Assembly: GCA_001899305.1 (NCBI GenBank)
Contig: MKWL01000001.1
Span: 744,001 to 808,000 of the forward strand
Origin: Thiobacillus sp. 0-1251
GTDB taxonomy: Bacteria > Pseudomonadota > Gammaproteobacteria > Burkholderiales > Thiobacillaceae
Direction of reading: 5' to 3'
Length of the DNA stretch: 64,000 nt
Shown one piece after another: positions 63,603-64,000 of this stretch (position 1 is its first letter; each line of letters starts with the position of its first letter). The translations under genes were made by a program, and so were the position numbers. The notes beneath the pieces were generated by a model. It was not told where the DNA came from, searched no databases, and saw nothing but the letters and a program-made list of their open reading frames with translations.

Positions 63603-64000
63603 CTATTCGATTCCCAGCCGTTCGAGCCGGTAGCGCAGGCTGCGGAAGGTGACGCCGAGCAGGCGGGCAGCGGCAGTCTTGTTGTAGCGCGTCTGTTCCA
63701 GTGCTTCGAGGATGGCGGTGCGTTCCATCTGGTCGAGATAGTCCTGCAGAGGATATTTGCTGCCGGGCGCGGCGCCGGCAGCTGGCAGGGCAGGCACCAG
63801 GTTGAGGTCGGCGGCGTTGATATGCCGACCTTCGCATAGCGCCAGCGCCCGCTCCAGCGTGTTTTCCAGCTCACGCACATTGCCGGGGAAAGCATAGGCG
63901 CAGAGCGCCTTTTCCGCATCGCGATCCAGTTCGACGTCGGCTCCCCCCAGTTTGTCGAGCAGAAAACGCGCCATTTCCGGGATATCCTTGGCGCGGTCGC
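63603..64000 (-). CDS. pilR: PilR-type sigma-54 response regulator, C-terminal part (gene continues beyond window)
   Basis: The last 132 codons are in the window; the frame is open to base 64000 (DRAKDIPEMARFLLDKLGG). It has the end of the AAA+ domain (YAFPGNVRELENTLERAL) and a Fis-type HTH (LDQMERTAILEALEQTRYNKTAAARLLGVTFRSLRYRLERLGIE), closely matching PilR. PilR with sensor PilS activates pilin transcription. The receiver domain lies outside the window. Confidence 0.88.
   Translation of the reverse strand, partial: DRAKDIPEMARFLLDKLGGADVELDRDAEKALCAYAFPGNVRELENTLERALALCEGRHINAADLNLVPALPAAGAAPGSKYPLQDYLDQMERTAILEALEQTRYNKTAAARLLGVTFRSLRYRLERLGIE

Overview
The flanks read as the GC-rich chromosome of a betaproteobacterium close to Thiobacillus and other Nitrosomonadales. 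Evidence for this is the betaproteobacterial proteasome homologue (BPH), the murJ/rpsT and ribF-ileS-lspA-fkpB-ispH order, a petABC bc1 operon followed by sspAB, DUF3579 and PEP-CTERM proteins, and periplasmic DsrE-like proteins. The genus is an inference.

Chromosomal part, 1-30997. It opens with the end of a type IV pilus cluster (pilY1 truncated by the window edge, a small pilY2-like gene, a pilE-like minor pilin) and a 56-residue PEP-CTERM protein. A convergent block (ispH, fkpB, lspA, ileS, ribF, murJ) faces divergent rpsT. Next come DUF3579, a 31-residue membrane peptide with a PuuD-like membrane protein, argD-argF-DUF2283-argG-ppnP-bph-yajQ-yajL, a CBS protein, DsrE-like/rsgA/pterin dehydratase/cytochrome c genes, orn, an ECF sigma/anti-sigma pair fused by overlap to a DUF255 thioredoxin-like gene, a DegS/DegQ-like protease, petABC, sspAB and tRNA-Thr(TGT).

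Integrated island, 30948-63536. The last 50 nt of tRNA-Thr recur at 63487-63536 (46/50 identical by eye) next to a tyrosine integrase, and chromosomal sequence (a pilR-type regulator) resumes after that. The element is about 32.6 kb and mosaic. (a) 31.2-32.9 kb: small regulatory and replication-like genes. (b) 33.2-38.0 kb: a Gabija-type defence pair (OLD-family ATPase/TOPRIM nuclease plus UvrD-like helicase) and a CoiA-like/DUF6035 nuclease candidate. (c) 38.2-42.4 kb: an 11-bp iteron array, two unknown genes, a metallophosphoesterase lacking a normal start codon, and gene remnants. (d) 42.5-56.1 kb: an AT-richer lipid-modification cluster. (e) 56.2-61.4 kb: an integrase-less array of integron gene cassettes with attC sites, interrupted by IS remnants. 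(f) the integrase.

The most interesting system is (d). It has a LuxR-type solo regulator, four membrane fatty-acid desaturases plus a hydroxylase-like His-box protein and one front-end-type desaturase-like protein (in all six membrane His-box enzymes), a soluble di-iron acyl-ACP-desaturase-like enzyme with its own BFD-type ferredoxin, a cyclopropane-synthase-like methyltransferase, a dedicated acyl carrier protein, two hotdog thioesterases, an SGNH esterase and two alpha/beta hydrolases. It resembles bacterial polyyne/acetylenic-lipid clusters but has no visible fatty acyl-AMP ligase and no ketosynthase. Both half-operons are preceded by the same 21-bp block at identical distance from an ACGATAT box, and a related dyad sits upstream of the regulator. 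This suggests a self-contained, LuxR-controlled regulon carried on a mobile element.
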